Assembly (NCBI GenBank): GCA_049687015.1
Contig: JBAVIP010000058.1
Coordinates: forward strand, 1 to 59,129
DNA from: Methylotenera_A sp049687015
GTDB taxonomy: Bacteria > Pseudomonadota > Gammaproteobacteria > Burkholderiales > Methylophilaceae
Reading direction: 5' to 3'
Length of the DNA stretch: 59,129 bases
Positions 51,140 through 58,970 of this stretch are shown here, in pieces (positions within the stretch are counted from its first letter, which is position 1; every line of letters starts with the position of its first letter). The notes under the pieces are model-generated. The model did no database searches. It was given only the letters and a program-made list of their open reading frames with translations, and had not been told where the DNA came from. The position numbers and the translations under genes are program-made.

Positions 51140-52408
51140 ATGTCAGATTTGCAAATAGCACTTATTATTTTAGGCGCTTTTATTATTGCTGGGGTTGTAG
51201 TGTACAACTGGATGCAAGAGAGAAAGTTGCGTAAAGAGGTCACCAGTGAGTTTATTGTCCCGCAAAAGGACGTGTTGACCGAAGATTTTTATATCGATGC
51301 TGATGCATACGTTAATAAAGAGCTTGCTGAAATTGCCGGAAAAATCAAATCTACGGAGCATACATTCTCTGCAGAAGCCCAAAGCGCGCCACAAGTAGAA
51401 GTTTTTCAGGATGCAGAAGAAGGTGTCGGCGAAGCGCTTCAGCCTGTGAAGGCGCAAACCGAAAAATATACTGCACAAGAAATTTTACCCGAAGAATTGC
51501 AGCCCGAACCTATCCCGCCTGGGCAGCCCGAACCAATAGTGCAGGCAACTTTGCACGAGAAATTACAAGGCATGCAAGCCAATTTGCCTGATTCTACGCA
51601 TCCTCAAATTGATCTAACAGCGATTTTATACGCCACGAAAGACATTAGTGGTAAAGAATTAAGCACACTTAAGGCTTCAATTGGTGACATTGGTTTGCCA
51701 TTGGCGATACACGGTTTGGATAAAGAGGATAAATGGCATGTCGTGGACGAAAGCTCAGCTAGCGCCACATTTAAACAAGTGGCGTGCAGTTTGCAGCTGG
51801 CAGACCGCGGCGGGCCAATTGCGAAAAAATTGCTGAATAAATTTCAGTTTGCGATTGAAGAGGCGGGTTTAGAGCTTAATGCTCATGTAGAGTGGCAGGG
51901 CAGTGGCGACGCCATGCAGCGCGCGATTGAGCTGGATCAATTCTGTATCGAAGTCGATCAAATGATTAGTGTGCATATCGCGCAAGGCGACACACCTATT
52001 CACGGCACAAAATTTAAGGGTTTGGCAGAAGCAAATGGTTTGCAGTTAAAGGGCGATGGTAAATTCCATTACCTTGCAAATGGTAAAGATGAGCCGCTAT
52101 TTGTGTTGATTGATACTAATAGTCAACCATTTACGGCTGAAAGCCTGCGTAGCAATGTGCTGAAAAGCGTGACTTTTCAAATTGAAATTCCCAAGGTCAA
52201 TAACTGCGAGCAGGTGTTTAATCAAATGATTCTGATGGCACAAAAAATGGCCACCAGCCTGAATGGGCGTTTGGTAGATGACAACCAAAAACCCCTCGGC
52301 GATTTGCAAATTGAAAAAATTCGGCAGCAACTCAAAGTGATCCATGCCACTATGGTTGCGCGCGGTATTATGCCTGGCAGTCCAGGCAGCATGCGCCTTT
52401 TCAGCTAG
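51140..52408 (+). CDS. zipA: cell division protein ZipA
   Basis: A 422-residue protein with an N-terminal membrane anchor (LQIALIILGAFIIAGVVVYNWMQ), a charged flexible linker (about 35-180), and the FtsZ-binding domain toward the C-terminus (about 280-410, FHYLANGKDEPLFVLIDTN and FQIEIPKV). It tethers FtsZ filaments to the inner membrane. It is longer than E. coli ZipA (about 330), mainly from the linker and an additional globular stretch. It lies between smc and ligA. Confidence 0.9.
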   Translation: MSDLQIALIILGAFIIAGVVVYNWMQERKLRKEVTSEFIVPQKDVLTEDFYIDADAYVNKELAEIAGKIKSTEHTFSAEAQSAPQVEVFQDAEEGVGEALQPVKAQTEKYTAQEILPEELQPEPIPPGQPEPIVQATLHEKLQGMQANLPDSTHPQIDLTAILYATKDISGKELSTLKASIGDIGLPLAIHGLDKEDKWHVVDESSASATFKQVACSLQLADRGGPIAKKLLNKFQFAIEEAGLELNAHVEWQGSGDAMQRAIELDQFCIEVDQMISVHIAQGDTPIHGTKFKGLAEANGLQLKGDGKFHYLANGKDEPLFVLIDTNSQPFTAESLRSNVLKSVTFQIEIPKVNNCEQVFNQMILMAQKMATSLNGRLVDDNQKPLGDLQIEKIRQQLKVIHATMVARGIMPGSPGSMRLFS

Positions 52409-52416
52409 TTTAGCTT

Positions 52417-54498
52417 ATGGCTGATTTAGAAGCGGCACGTAAGCAAGTTGCACAACTTGTTTCTGAAATAGCACAGCACGATTACCGGTATTATGTCCTG
52501 GATGCGCCTGCCATTTCCGATAATGAATACGATGGTTTATATCGTCAGCTTGTTGAGCTGGAAAAAAAATTCCCAGAACTTATCAGCCCAGATTCACCTA
52601 CACAGCGAGTTGGCGGTGTTGCATTAAAAGCATTTGAGAGTGTAACGCATCGGCAGGCCATGCTGTCGCTCAACAATGCGTTTGGTGATGATGAATTACT
52701 GGCGTTTGACAAGCGCGTTCGCGATGGTTTAGGCATCGAATCTGTCGAGTACGCGGTTGAGCCAAAGTTTGATGGTTTGGCCATTACCTTGACTTATGAG
52801 AACGGTGTGTTCATACAGGGTGCCACGCGCGGCGATGGTTATACGGGCGAAAACGTCACGCATAATTTACGCACCATTCGTGCGATTCCTACACGACTGG
52901 CTACCTCCAAACCACCGGCATTGTTAGAAGTGCGCGGCGAAGTGCTGATGCTAAAGCATGATTTTGAACGCCTTAACGCTACTCAGGAAAAATTAGGCGC
53001 TAAATTATTCGCCAACCCGCGTAACGCGGCTGCAGGCAGTTTGCGTCAGCTAGACCCAAAAATCACTGCTACGCGCCCGTTGCATTTTTTTGCATACGGG
53101 CTGGGTGAGGCCATAGGTGCTCCAGAACTGCATTCGCACGCAGAAGCCATAGATTATTTGGCAAAACTACATTTCCCCGTTAGTGATTTGCGTACAGTGA
53201 AATGCGGTGCCGAGGGCTTGCGAGAATACTATCAAGTCATTGGTGCAAAAAGACAAGATTTGCCGTTTGATATTGATGGCGTGGTTTATAAGGTGAATCA
53301 ATTCAGCCAGCAAGACGAGCTTGGTTTTGTTTCTCGTGCACCACGCTGGGCGATAGCGCACAAATACCCTGCAGAAGAGGCTACGACCATTGTAGAAGAC
53401 ATTACCGTACAAGTGGGTCGCACAGGCGCGATTACGCCTGTAGCGCGCCTAAAAGCGGTGTTTGTGGGCGGTGTAACAGTGACCAACGCTACGCTACACA
53501 ACGAAGATGAATTAAAACGCAAAGATATCCGCATTGGTGATACGGTGATTGTGCGGCGCGCAGGGGATGTGATCCCGGAAGTGGTTTCTGTGGTGCACAA
53601 TCAGCGCCCAGAAAATACGCGGCTTTTCAGTATGCCAACCGTTTGTCCGGAATGCGGCTCGCATATTGAGCGGCCTGCAGATGAGGCCGTGGCGCGCTGT
53701 ACCGGCGGTTTGTATTGTCCCGCCCAGCGCAAACAAGCCATTACACATTTTTCCTCGCGCCGCGCCATGGATATCGAAGGTTTGGGCGAGAAGCTGGCTG
53801 ATCAGCTGGTAGAGGCGGATTTAGTGCATCATCTGGATGATATATACAAGCTAGACGTGGCGACGCTGGCCAATTTGGAGCGCATGGCGCAGAAGTCGGC
53901 GCAAAACGTCATTGATGCGTTAGGCAAAAGTAAGAATACAACACTTGCGCGCTTTATTTACGGTTTGGGCATACGCAATGTGGGCGAAGCGACAGCGAAA
54001 GATCTAGCTGCGCATTTCGGCAGCCTGCAAGCCTTGCTGGATGCGCCTCTCGAGGCATTGCTCGAAGTAAATGATGTGGGGCCGATTGTGGCGGAATCGA
54101 TATTGCAGTTTTTTGGCGAGCCGCATAATCGCGATGTGATTAAATCGATGCAAAACTTAAACGTAACATGGCCTGAAACGGCAGGTAAACAAAGGGCTGC
54201 AGGCGTATTGCTAGGCAAAACTTTGGTACTCACCGGCACACTGCCCAATTTAAGCCGAGATGCCTGCCAAGCCTTGATAGAAGCGGCAGGCGGCAAAGTG
54301 AGCGGCAGCGTTTCTAAGAAAACGGACTATGTCGTCGCAGGCACGGAAGCGGGTAGCAAGCTGGAAAAGGCGCAAAGTTTGGGCGTGATGATTTTAGACG
54401 AGGCGGCTTTATTATCTTTATTGAAAGATGGCGAGGCAACTAGCTCCAATCAAAACGCGTCCTATAGTAATGCAAAAAATCAAACAACACTTTTTTGA
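52417..54498 (+). CDS. ligA: NAD-dependent DNA ligase
   Basis: A 693-residue ligase. The adenylation lysine is K117 in EPKFDGLAITLTYE. The zinc finger CPECG followed by C and CPAQRK occurs in the middle. The HhH domain follows, and a BRCT domain ends the protein (LLGKTLVLTGTLPNLSRDACQALIEAAGG). It seals nicks in replication and repair with NAD. It is nine bases after zipA. Confidence 0.97.
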   Translation: MADLEAARKQVAQLVSEIAQHDYRYYVLDAPAISDNEYDGLYRQLVELEKKFPELISPDSPTQRVGGVALKAFESVTHRQAMLSLNNAFGDDELLAFDKRVRDGLGIESVEYAVEPKFDGLAITLTYENGVFIQGATRGDGYTGENVTHNLRTIRAIPTRLATSKPPALLEVRGEVLMLKHDFERLNATQEKLGAKLFANPRNAAAGSLRQLDPKITATRPLHFFAYGLGEAIGAPELHSHAEAIDYLAKLHFPVSDLRTVKCGAEGLREYYQVIGAKRQDLPFDIDGVVYKVNQFSQQDELGFVSRAPRWAIAHKYPAEEATTIVEDITVQVGRTGAITPVARLKAVFVGGVTVTNATLHNEDELKRKDIRIGDTVIVRRAGDVIPEVVSVVHNQRPENTRLFSMPTVCPECGSHIERPADEAVARCTGGLYCPAQRKQAITHFSSRRAMDIEGLGEKLADQLVEADLVHHLDDIYKLDVATLANLERMAQKSAQNVIDALGKSKNTTLARFIYGLGIRNVGEATAKDLAAHFGSLQALLDAPLEALLEVNDVGPIVAESILQFFGEPHNRDVIKSMQNLNVTWPETAGKQRAAGVLLGKTLVLTGTLPNLSRDACQALIEAAGGKVSGSVSKKTDYVVAGTEAGSKLEKAQSLGVMILDEAALLSLLKDGEATSSNQNASYSNAKNQTTLF

Positions 54499-54508
54499 AT
54501 GGGTTTAC

Positions 54509-55429
54509 ATGAACAGAACTTCACATAACACTTTAGCTATAACTTTTATCATATTGTTTTTTATAAGTATTAATGCAAGCGCCAATCAACTTACTGATAG
54601 AATTTCTGCATGCAACTCTGCGTTAAGTAAAGGCGATTGGGCGTCTGCTGTTGTGGCTTCAGATGAAATTCTAAAAGTTGATCGAAATAACCGCGACGGA
54701 TTGCTGTGTAAGGGCAGGGCGCTTGGCGCCCAAGGTAAGTATGACGCAGCACTTAACGTGCTGGAAATGGCTGCGAAGCAATCACAGCCGGGCTTTGATG
54801 AAATTATTGCTAATATTTTTATCGGTAATTTGCATAAAGGAAACAATAAAAATGCAGAGGCAATTGCCAGTTATGAAAAAAGTTTGAAAATTTGTGAGGC
54901 TGAGAAAAATGACAAATTTAAGCGCATCAGCCTCAACTTAATGGGTGAAGCGCAAGCGCAAAATAATGGCTTAAATGCCGCGCTAGCAAGCTATTTAGCG
55001 GGCTCCAAGCTTGCAATGAATGATAACGAGCGCGCAGATAGTTTTGAGCGACTAGGCACCATTTACAGCGCGCTCGGGCAGCATGATTCGGCTATAGAAT
55101 ACCAACTTAAAGCGACTTTGATGCAACAAAAATCCGGCACTTTAGATCAATATGCCGATGCGAGCCTTGCGCTTGGGAAGGCGTACGAAAAAGCCGAGGA
55201 ATACGCCAACGCTGAAAATACTTATACAAAGCTTATCCAATTTGCTAAAGAAAATGGTGGTGCTTATTATGAAGCGAAAGCGAGCTTTGATTTGGCACAA
55301 ATTAAGGCTGCAAGCGGCGATACAGCGAAAGCAAAAAGTCTGATGGGTAATGCTCTTAAGCTGGCGAAAACTGTTGGCGACACCGGTTTGACTGCCGAAA
55401 TAGAGACTGCGCTTAATAAAATGAATTAA
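54509..55429 (+). CDS. exported TPR-repeat protein
   Basis: About 306 residues starting MNRTSHNTLAITFIILFFIS, a signal peptide ending ASA. Longer in-frame starts would overlap ligA. The mature part is a row of tetratricopeptide repeats (for example LNVLEMAAKQSQPGFDEIIAN, AIASYEKSLKICEAEKN, AIEYQLKATLMQQKSG, ALGKAYEKAEEYANAENTY). It is likely a periplasmic protein-interaction scaffold. The partner is unknown. It lies 11 bases after ligA. Confidence 0.8.
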   Translation: MNRTSHNTLAITFIILFFISINASANQLTDRISACNSALSKGDWASAVVASDEILKVDRNNRDGLLCKGRALGAQGKYDAALNVLEMAAKQSQPGFDEIIANIFIGNLHKGNNKNAEAIASYEKSLKICEAEKNDKFKRISLNLMGEAQAQNNGLNAALASYLAGSKLAMNDNERADSFERLGTIYSALGQHDSAIEYQLKATLMQQKSGTLDQYADASLALGKAYEKAEEYANAENTYTKLIQFAKENGGAYYEAKASFDLAQIKAASGDTAKAKSLMGNALKLAKTVGDTGLTAEIETALNKMN

Positions 55430-55512
55430 TGGTGTGTTTGCATGTAAGGATTGTGTGTTCACTACGACTAAGCCACATTGGCATAATTTTATACGTGTAA
55501 AGGCGAACATCC

Positions 55513-56580
55513 ATGATCATTACCGGCAAATCAGCCGCAAACCCAAGCAATATTCAACCTTCAGAAATCACCTTAAGAGAAGTTTTTGAAAATCGGCGTG
55601 AGTTTATTAAATCTGCCGGGTTTGGCTTGGCTGCAGGTTCTGCGCTACTGTTAAGCTCAAAAGCACGCGCAGCAAATATCTCTGGAGGTACCACAGAGGG
55701 TGATGCGCGACTGCTTGGTCGCGCTAATGCGCCTGCTAAGGCAGAAAAACTCGCCAAACCAAGCTCTTCCGCACGTCAAAAAATCACAGGTTACAGTAAA
55801 ACCACCTATGGCGTTGGAGAAAAACTCACCAAATACCAAGATGTAACGACCTACAATAATTATTATGAATTTGGCACGGATAAATCTGATCCAGCCATTA
55901 ATTCAACGCTGTTTAAGCCACGCCCTTGGACTATCAGCATAGAAGGTGAAGTTAAAAAAGCCAAAACCATCAGCATCGAAGAGCTGACGAAATTGGCACC
56001 ACTAGAAGAACGTATTTATCGCCATCGCTGTGTAGAGGCCTGGTCGATGGTGATTCCATGGATTGGGCTGCCGCTCGCGAGTTTGGTGAAATGGGCAGAG
56101 CCGACCGGCAATGCCAAATACATCGAATTTATTTCTGCTAATGACTCGAAAACCATGCCTGGCGCGCGCTCGCCAATATTGGATTGGCCGTATGTCGAAG
56201 GTTTGCGCATGGATGAAGCCACGAATCCGCTGACGTTGTTAGCTATTGGTTTGTATGGCGAAGTATTGCCGAACCAAAACGGTGCGCCAGTGAGGCTTGT
56301 GACGCCGTGGAAATATGGCTTTAAAGGGGCAAAAGCCATCGTAAAAATCCGTTTTGTGGAAAAAATGCCGCTGACTACATGGGCAAAAGCCGGACCTAGT
56401 GAATATGGTTTCTACGCCAATGTGAATCCGGAAGTGGATCATCCACGTTGGTCGCAATCTTCCGAAAAACCAATAGGCACGGGATTGTTCGGCGGTCGCA
56501 TCAAAACAAAAATGTTTAATGGTTATGCCGAGCAAGTAGGGCACATGTACGCTGGCATGGACTTGTTTAACAATTTCTAG
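55513..56580 (+). CDS. msrP: protein-methionine-sulfoxide reductase catalytic subunit MsrP
   Basis: A 355-residue molybdopterin enzyme exported by Tat. The twin-arginine motif NRREFIKSAG is followed by a hydrophobic stretch (GFGLAAGSALLL). The Mo-ligand cysteine is C173 in HRCVEAWSMVIPW. YGFYANVNPEVDHPRWSQ near the C-terminus is a family signature. It repairs oxidised methionines in periplasmic proteins with electrons from MsrQ, encoded immediately downstream. Confidence 0.95.
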   Translation: MIITGKSAANPSNIQPSEITLREVFENRREFIKSAGFGLAAGSALLLSSKARAANISGGTTEGDARLLGRANAPAKAEKLAKPSSSARQKITGYSKTTYGVGEKLTKYQDVTTYNNYYEFGTDKSDPAINSTLFKPRPWTISIEGEVKKAKTISIEELTKLAPLEERIYRHRCVEAWSMVIPWIGLPLASLVKWAEPTGNAKYIEFISANDSKTMPGARSPILDWPYVEGLRMDEATNPLTLLAIGLYGEVLPNQNGAPVRLVTPWKYGFKGAKAIVKIRFVEKMPLTTWAKAGPSEYGFYANVNPEVDHPRWSQSSEKPIGTGLFGGRIKTKMFNGYAEQVGHMYAGMDLFNNF

Positions 56581-56581
56581 C

Positions 56582-57199
56582 ATGAATAAGCAGCAAATTG
56601 TTTATATTAAGGTCGCAGTTTGCCTTTTGGCTCTATTGCCGCTTGTGCGCTTGGTTTGGCTGGGCGTGCATGATGATTTAGGCGCAAACCCAATCGAATT
56701 TGTCGAGCATTCCACTGGGACTTGGGCGCTCGTATTTATGTTGATAACGCTCAGCATGACGCCAATTCGCTTGCTGACAGGGCAGGTGTGGCAAATTCAG
56801 CTGCGCCGCCTGCTGGGTTTGTTTATGTTTTTTTACGCCTGCCTGCACATCATCACTTACGTATGGCTCGATTTTGCTTTTATTTGGGGAGACATCGCTA
56901 AAGATGTCGCCAAACATCCGCGCATTTTGGTGGGTTTTGCCGCTTTTGTTCTCACCATTCCATTAGCTGCCACGTCGAATAGTTACGCGATTAAACGCTT
57001 AAAAACCAAATGGAAAAAACTGCATCAAGCCTTGTATTTAATTGGCATTCTGGCTGTTTTGCATTTTTTATGGCTGGTAAAAAAGGATGTGACAGAGCCA
57101 CTGTATTACGCTGCCGTGTTAGCTTTACTACTTGGCATCAGGCTTTATTTTAAACATCGAGCAATAGCACCGAAAGTACAAAATAGTGTAAGGATTTAG
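56582..57199 (+). CDS. msrQ: haem-binding membrane subunit MsrQ
   Basis: A 205-residue membrane protein with six predicted helices and histidines suitable for haem ligation (YACLHIITYVW and KLHQALYLIGILAVLHFLW). It passes electrons from the quinone pool to MsrP. Only one base separates its ATG from the msrP stop, so the pair is one operon. Confidence 0.93.
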   Translation: MNKQQIVYIKVAVCLLALLPLVRLVWLGVHDDLGANPIEFVEHSTGTWALVFMLITLSMTPIRLLTGQVWQIQLRRLLGLFMFFYACLHIITYVWLDFAFIWGDIAKDVAKHPRILVGFAAFVLTIPLAATSNSYAIKRLKTKWKKLHQALYLIGILAVLHFLWLVKKDVTEPLYYAAVLALLLGIRLYFKHRAIAPKVQNSVRI

Positions 57200-57245
57200 C
57201 GGCAAAGACGACCAAGCTTCATCTCAACTAATTATTAGGATCGCT

Positions 57246-57764
57246 ATGTCATCAATCACTCAAATTATTTCATTCTACGATATCATTCGCTCTAAATTAA
57301 ACTCCGCAGACGCATGGCTACCGCAGCTAGCATTAAGGCTAGCACTGGCCTGGGAGTTCGGCGAATCGGGCTTTGAGAAGCTGCACGGCGCTAACTGGTT
57401 TGCCGATTTAACATTTCCATTTCCATTCAATTTATTGCCACCAGACATCAGTTGGGGCATAGCGACGTTTTTTGAAATTTTTGGCGCTTTTGCCATTGCA
57501 TTTGGATTGGCGACGCGTTTCTTTTCAATATCACTCATTATCCTCTCCGTCGTTGCCATTGCCTCAGTACATTGGCCTGAGCACTGGGGCACACTTTCTG
57601 AGTTTGCCAAAGGCTACCGCATTGTCGATGAAAATAATGATGGCTTTGGTAATTACAAATTACCGCTATTATTTATTGTAATGTTATTACCTTTGTTATT
57701 GAGTGGCGCGGGCAGAGCGAGTATTGATTACTTAATTCGTAGCAGACTATATAAGACATTATAA
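57246..57764 (+). CDS. DoxX-family membrane protein
   Basis: A 172-residue protein with four hydrophobic segments. LALRLALAWEFGESGFEKLHGANWF and PDISWGIATFFEIFGAFAIAFGLATRFF are typical of DoxX proteins. These are associated with respiratory chain or thiosulfate metabolism, but the exact role here is not shown. It is the last host-like gene before dif, which starts 16 bases after its stop. Confidence 0.85.
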   Translation: MSSITQIISFYDIIRSKLNSADAWLPQLALRLALAWEFGESGFEKLHGANWFADLTFPFPFNLLPPDISWGIATFFEIFGAFAIAFGLATRFFSISLIILSVVAIASVHWPEHWGTLSEFAKGYRIVDENNDGFGNYKLPLLFIVMLLPLLLSGAGRASIDYLIRSRLYKTL

Positions 57765-57770
57765 AGCGGT

Positions 57771-57797
57771 ATGTATATTATTTAACATAATATACAT
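57771..57797. repeat. 11-bp inverted repeat overlapping the XerD half of dif
   Basis: ATGTATATTAT (57771-57781) and ATAATATACAT (57787-57797) are perfect reverse complements separated by TTAAC. The right arm lies inside dif, and the left extends outside it, so the dif core is partly mirrored. This may affect XerD binding or be the scar of a recombination event (inference). Confidence 0.6.
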
Positions 57798-57807
57798 TAT
57801 GCGAAGT
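57780..57807 (-). other. dif: dif site (XerC/XerD recombination site, phage attachment site)
   Basis: The 28 bases are the reverse complement of a canonical dif: XerD arm ATTTAACATAA, centre TATACA and XerC arm TTATGCGAAGT. Aligned with the E. coli dif, only the last few XerC-arm bases differ. XerC and XerD resolve chromosome dimers here, and many filamentous phages integrate at it. The phage-like genes start 72 bases to the right, so this copy is likely the left junction (attL) of an element. Confidence 0.9.
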
Positions 57808-57822
57808 AAGGAATAAACTTAC

Positions 57823-57834
57823 GCGGAACAGTTT
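57823..57834 (+). repeat. 12-bp repeat arm GCGGAACAGTTT, left copy
   Basis: Perfect inverted match to 58917-58928. It lies 45 bases before the first prophage gene and 15 bases after dif. The pair brackets the first two genes and the hairpin array and may be operators for a phage repressor. Confidence 0.5.
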
Positions 57835-57879
57835 AGATAAAACTGCATTGTCCAAGCTCCCTTTTTAGAGGCTAAAACC

Positions 57880-58176
57880 ATGCAATACGAAAAGATTTCC
57901 GTAAGTAACAAATACTCAGTCACGCTGACGCTCTCACGTCCGATGGCTGAGTTTCTTTTTGATGTTCTCTCATCCGAAGTTGTTGACCAGCCCGTCAATC
58001 AAAAATATGACCGCAAAAAATTAAAGCGCATTGCCGATGTGCTTTGGCAATATATCAAGCCGACCCCTGCACAAGAAAAATCCCGTATGCAACGCTGGGT
58101 TAAGAAGCTAAATCTGGGGCGGTTTGATACTGAGGCTTTGCCTGAGCAAAAAAAACGCTTACAGGGGCACTCTTGA
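57880..58176 (+). CDS. hypothetical prophage protein (98 aa)
   Basis: A 98-residue basic protein that begins MQYEKISVSNKYSVTLTLSR. An AGAGG ribosome binding site precedes it by eight bases. The first half may form beta strands and a helix (MAEFLFDVLSSEVVDQP); the second half is rich in Lys and Arg with RWVKKLNLGRFDTEALPEQKK. I do not recognise the family. The stop overlaps the TTG start of the XafT-like gene by three bases. It could be a phage DNA-binding or ssDNA-binding protein from position, size and charge (inference only). Confidence 0.6.
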   Translation: MQYEKISVSNKYSVTLTLSRPMAEFLFDVLSSEVVDQPVNQKYDRKKLKRIADVLWQYIKPTPAQEKSRMQRWVKKLNLGRFDTEALPEQKKRLQGHS

Positions 58177-58598
58177 AGCGGCAGCGCTATAAACGCAAAC
58201 CGTTCAAGCCAATTGATTATGAGAAGTTTAAAGAAATACGCTACCTCGCTAAGTTATCCATATCGGAGGTTGCATGTTTGCTCCATGTAACCCCGCGCAC
58301 TATCCAAAATTGGGAAACCAACGAAGTAGCGATTCCATACAGCGCGTACAAGCTGTTGCGTATTTATACGGGATACGATTTGCCCGGTCAAGCATGGGCT
58401 GGCTGGTCTTTGTGTGGTGCAAGTCTTGTTGCGCCCTGCGGTCGTACCTTCGAAGCGCATCAACTCTCATACATGTGGTTGACGTTTTTGTCGGCAAGAA
58501 ATTGGCAAAATCACCTGGCGGAAAACCAAAAGCGCAGATCAGCAGCCGTGGCAGCGCTACGGCGCGGCGCGGCTGGAAATCTGCGCTTGGTCGTTTAA
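58173..58598 (+). CDS. Xer recombination activation factor-like (XafT/VC1465, DUF3653) protein
   Basis: A 141-residue protein, TTG start with AGGGG five bases upstream. The N-terminal block RYKRKPFKPIDYEKFKEIRYLAKLS and the helix-turn-helix (SEVACLLHVTPRTIQNWETN) with YSAYKLLRIYTGYDLPGQAWAGW match the VC1465/XafT family, DUF3653. XafT from satellite phage TLC-phi activates XerD-first recombination at dif without FtsK. Here it is encoded 366 bases from dif. The C-terminal 25 residues are atypical and are encoded by a large GC-rich hairpin, so the gene tail may be shaped by DNA structure or be truncated. Confidence 0.78.
   Translation: MKRQRYKRKPFKPIDYEKFKEIRYLAKLSISEVACLLHVTPRTIQNWETNEVAIPYSAYKLLRIYTGYDLPGQAWAGWSLCGASLVAPCGRTFEAHQLSYMWLTFLSARNWQNHLAENQKRRSAAVAALRRGAAGNLRLVV
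58530..58588. repeat. GC-rich extended stem-loop at the end of the xafT-like gene
   Basis: AAGCGCAGAT (58530-58539) pairs perfectly with ATCTGCGCTT (58579-58588), and inside it CAGCC (58543-58547) pairs with GGCTG (58571-58575). The top is a GC-rich loop. It resembles the extended packaging-signal hairpin of filamentous phages. Confidence 0.6.
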
Positions 58599-58970
58599 GC
58601 GTAGAGATTAGTCAACTGCACCGTGGAATACCGCATTTCAATTTATTGAAAAAGGATATGCCGCGAAAGGCGGTTGACGAATATCGAAGCGTCCACGCTC
58701 TGGTAATTGGGTTGGATTGGGTTTTAATCCAAGCCCAATTGCCACGTGGCGAACGTCGGGTTTGGGGTGAAACCCCAAGGTTTTTGCAAACTTGCAGTGT
58801 TAGTACCACTGCAAGTAATTCCCAAAAGTGGGAATTAAGCGACCTTTTTAATGGTGAAGTGATGTGTGATTGGTATTGGCTTTCAAGGCGATTTTCTTTC
58901 GAAAATCCCCTAAAAAAAACTGTTCCGCATAAAACGCCTCTACTTTGCCCTATTTTTGAAAGGAAAAAAT
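58599..58970 (+). other. prophage intergenic region packed with stem-loops (candidate ssDNA origin/packaging signal)
   Basis: No credible gene in 372 bases, but hairpins fill it. Perfect or nearly perfect stems: 58636-58651 (TTTCAAT/ATTGAAA); 58688-58699; 58705-58740 (two 7-bp stems with one bulged G, loop of 7); 58741-58750 (GCCACGTGGC); 58762-58778 (TTGGGGT/ACCCCAA); 58790-58816 (10-bp ACTTGCAGTG/CACTGCAAGT); 58816-58837 (9-bp TAATTCCCA/TGGGAATTA); and 58890-58907 (7-bp). Filamentous phages have such arrays in the intergenic region that holds strand origins and packaging signal. No nick-site motif was identified. Confidence 0.6.
58917..58928 (-). repeat. 12-bp repeat arm, right copy (AAACTGTTCCGC)
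   Basis: Reverse complement of 57823-57834. It lies 43 bases upstream of the GTG start of the helix-turn-helix gene, a distance fitting an operator or promoter element. Confidence 0.5.
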
